A program made the translations under genes and the position numbers. Positions 12,771 to 13,828 of a DNA stretch of 13,828 bases are shown piece by piece (position 1 is the first letter of the stretch; every line of letters begins with the position of its first letter). The notes under the pieces are model-generated. The model ran no database searches. It saw only the letters and a list, made by a program, of their open reading frames with translations, and was not told the DNA's origin. The DNA lies in the NCBI GenBank assembly GCA_002345025.1, contig DDUX01000089.1:1-13828 (forward strand). The letters run 5' to 3'. The stretch comes from Candidatus Accumulibacter iunctus (GTDB lineage: Bacteria > Pseudomonadota > Gammaproteobacteria > Burkholderiales > Rhodocyclaceae).

Positions 12771-13828
12771 GTGCCGGTGCCAGCGACGTCTGGCGGCAGG
12801 ATTGGGCAATCGACGCCGCCTGCTGGCGGCTCCCATACTCGCTGCGGCAGCGCTGGATGTCCTGTCCCGGGCCAGCCGGACGCCTGGAACCTTCTTGGGG
12901 CAACACTGGAGTCGCTGCGCCGGAGCAAGGCGGCAGAGCGGGCTTACCGCGAGGCGCTGGCGCGACAGCCGAACCACCCCAGCGCACTCAACAACTTGGC
13001 CGTGCTTCTGCGCCAGACCGGCCGGATCGACGAGGCGCACGAGACCTATCGCGTGGCGCTGCAGCATTGGCCGGACCATGTCGATGCCTGGAACAATCTG
13101 GGCGCGCTATATGCCACGCGGCAGCAGTACGCCGAGGCGCTGAGCTGCTACCGCCGGGTTCTGCAGCTCAATCCCGATTATGGCTATGCGCTCGGGGCCG
13201 CTGCCGACGCGATGGCAATGATCTGCGACTGGTCGGCCCGCTCCGAAGTGGCGCAGCGGCTGATCGCCGGGCTGACCGCCGGCAAGCCGGTCAGCGCCCC
13301 CTTCGCGCTGCTTTCCCAGCTTGACGATCCGGGGTTGCAACTGGCCTGCGCCCACCGCTGGTCGCAGCGATTCCAGATGCCTCGGCTGAAGCCGCCACCA
13401 GCCTACCCGGCGCACGACCGCATCCGCGTCGCCTACCTGTCGGCCGACCTGCGCGAGCACCCGGTCGGTCTGCAGATCGGCGAGTTGATCGAAGCGCATG
13501 ACCGCAGCCAGTTCGAGTGCTTTGCCGTCTATTCCGGCCCGCGGCTCGCCGGCGACGCAACGTATTGCCGACTGCGGACGGCGTTCGACAGCTTTTCTCG
13601 ACATCGCGCGGCTGCCGGACGACGAGGCAGCGAGAAGGCTGCGCTCGCTCGAGATCGACATTCTCGTGGACCTGGGCGGCCACACGCTCGACGCGCGGCC
13701 GGGCATCGTCGCCCGCCGGCCGGCGCCAATTCAGGTCAACTGGCTCGGTTATCCCGGGACCTCCGGCTCGACGGCAATCGACTACCTGTTGGCCGACCGC
13801 TTCGTCGTGCCGCCCGAGCACCGGCAGG
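12771..13828 (+). CDS. TPR/SPINDLY-family O-GlcNAc transferase-like protein, apparently frameshifted, 3' end outside window
   Basis: From 12876 the frame encodes three consecutive 34-residue tetratricopeptide repeats (12876-12977, 12978-13079, 13080-13181; e.g. VDAWNNLGALYATRQQYAEA), then the start of a SPINDLY/OGT catalytic region (RIRVAYLSADLREHPVG, HDRSQFECFAVYSG). Near 13593-13596 a TTTT run breaks the homology: before it the frame reads FDSF, and after it the family sequence resumes in the next frame (LDIARLPDDEAARRLRSLEID, DILVDLGGHTLDARPGI, APIQVNWLGYPGTSGSTAIDY). One T too many explains this. The original frame nonetheless stays open to the window edge. No ATG start exists in frame; GTG 12771 or 12777 are the only candidates and the residues before PDAWNLLG look non-coding, so the 5' end is also doubtful. 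Such proteins transfer sugars to protein Ser/Thr. Pseudogene, sequencing error, or a recoded gene are all possible. Confidence 0.7.
   Translation, partial: MPVPATSGGRIGQSTPPAGGSHTRCGSAGCPVPGQPDAWNLLGATLESLRRSKAAERAYREALARQPNHPSALNNLAVLLRQTGRIDEAHETYRVALQHWPDHVDAWNNLGALYATRQQYAEALSCYRRVLQLNPDYGYALGAAADAMAMICDWSARSEVAQRLIAGLTAGKPVSAPFALLSQLDDPGLQLACAHRWSQRFQMPRLKPPPAYPAHDRIRVAYLSADLREHPVGLQIGELIEAHDRSQFECFAVYSGPRLAGDATYCRLRTAFDSFSRHRAAAGRRGSEKAALARDRHSRGPGRPHARRAAGHRRPPAGANSGQLARLSRDLRLDGNRLPVGRPLRRAARAPA

Noticed and set aside
12876..13181. Direct repeats at the DNA level in the SPINDLY gene
   Set aside because: The 102-bp periodicity is exactly the 34-residue TPR unit at protein level, with little DNA identity between units; it is not a DNA repeat array.

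Overview
The window is GC-rich, gene-dense and built entirely of bacterial genes. The mix (RhlE-type DEAD-box helicase, a DUF1631 protein, a Tas-type aldo/keto reductase, Ugp components, a three-gene RND efflux operon and a TPR/SPINDLY glycosyltransferase) points to a betaproteobacterium, perhaps of the Rhodocyclales/Accumulibacter group. That placement is an inference from gene content and remembered family resemblance, not a database result.

Layout. 1-485 (-): 5' part of rhlE, cut by the window edge exactly after the DEAD motif. 584-2677 (-): DUF1631 protein. 2678-3006: intergenic stretch with a -10-like site, three inverted repeats and no gene. 3007-4044 (+): tas-like NADPH-dependent aldo/keto reductase. 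4166-4591 (-): small lipoprotein of unknown function. 4739-6010 (+) and 6007-6801 (+): a ugpB-like binding protein and ugpQ, joined by a GTGA stop/start overlap. 6774-12632 (-): efflux operon read as adaptor (11421-12632), RND pump (8203-11412) and outer-membrane factor lipoprotein (6774-8210). 12771-13828 (+): 5' part of a TPR/SPINDLY O-GlcNAc-transferase-like gene with an apparent one-base frameshift and no clear start codon.

How the genes work together. The efflux genes are tightly spaced (8-nt gap, then an 8-nt overlap) and should make one complete tripartite pump from a TTGCGT-16 bp-TATAAT promoter; two short palindromes sharing a GCACG half-site lie between that promoter and the adaptor's Shine-Dalgarno site. 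ugpB and ugpQ form a two-gene unit for uptake and hydrolysis of glycerophosphodiesters or a related phosphate ester, but no permease (ugpA/ugpE) or ATPase (ugpC) is present here, and the N-terminal lobe of the UgpB-like protein departs from the E. coli type. rhlE and the DUF1631 gene lie on the same strand, each preceded by a TATAAT hexamer that overlaps or touches an inverted repeat.

I see no CRISPR array, phage, insertion sequence, tRNA or rRNA, and no clearly new multi-gene system. The items most worth a second look are the rewritten UgpB-like protein, the frameshifted SPINDLY gene, the palindromes at the rhlE and efflux promoters, and the repeat/palindrome pair upstream of tas.
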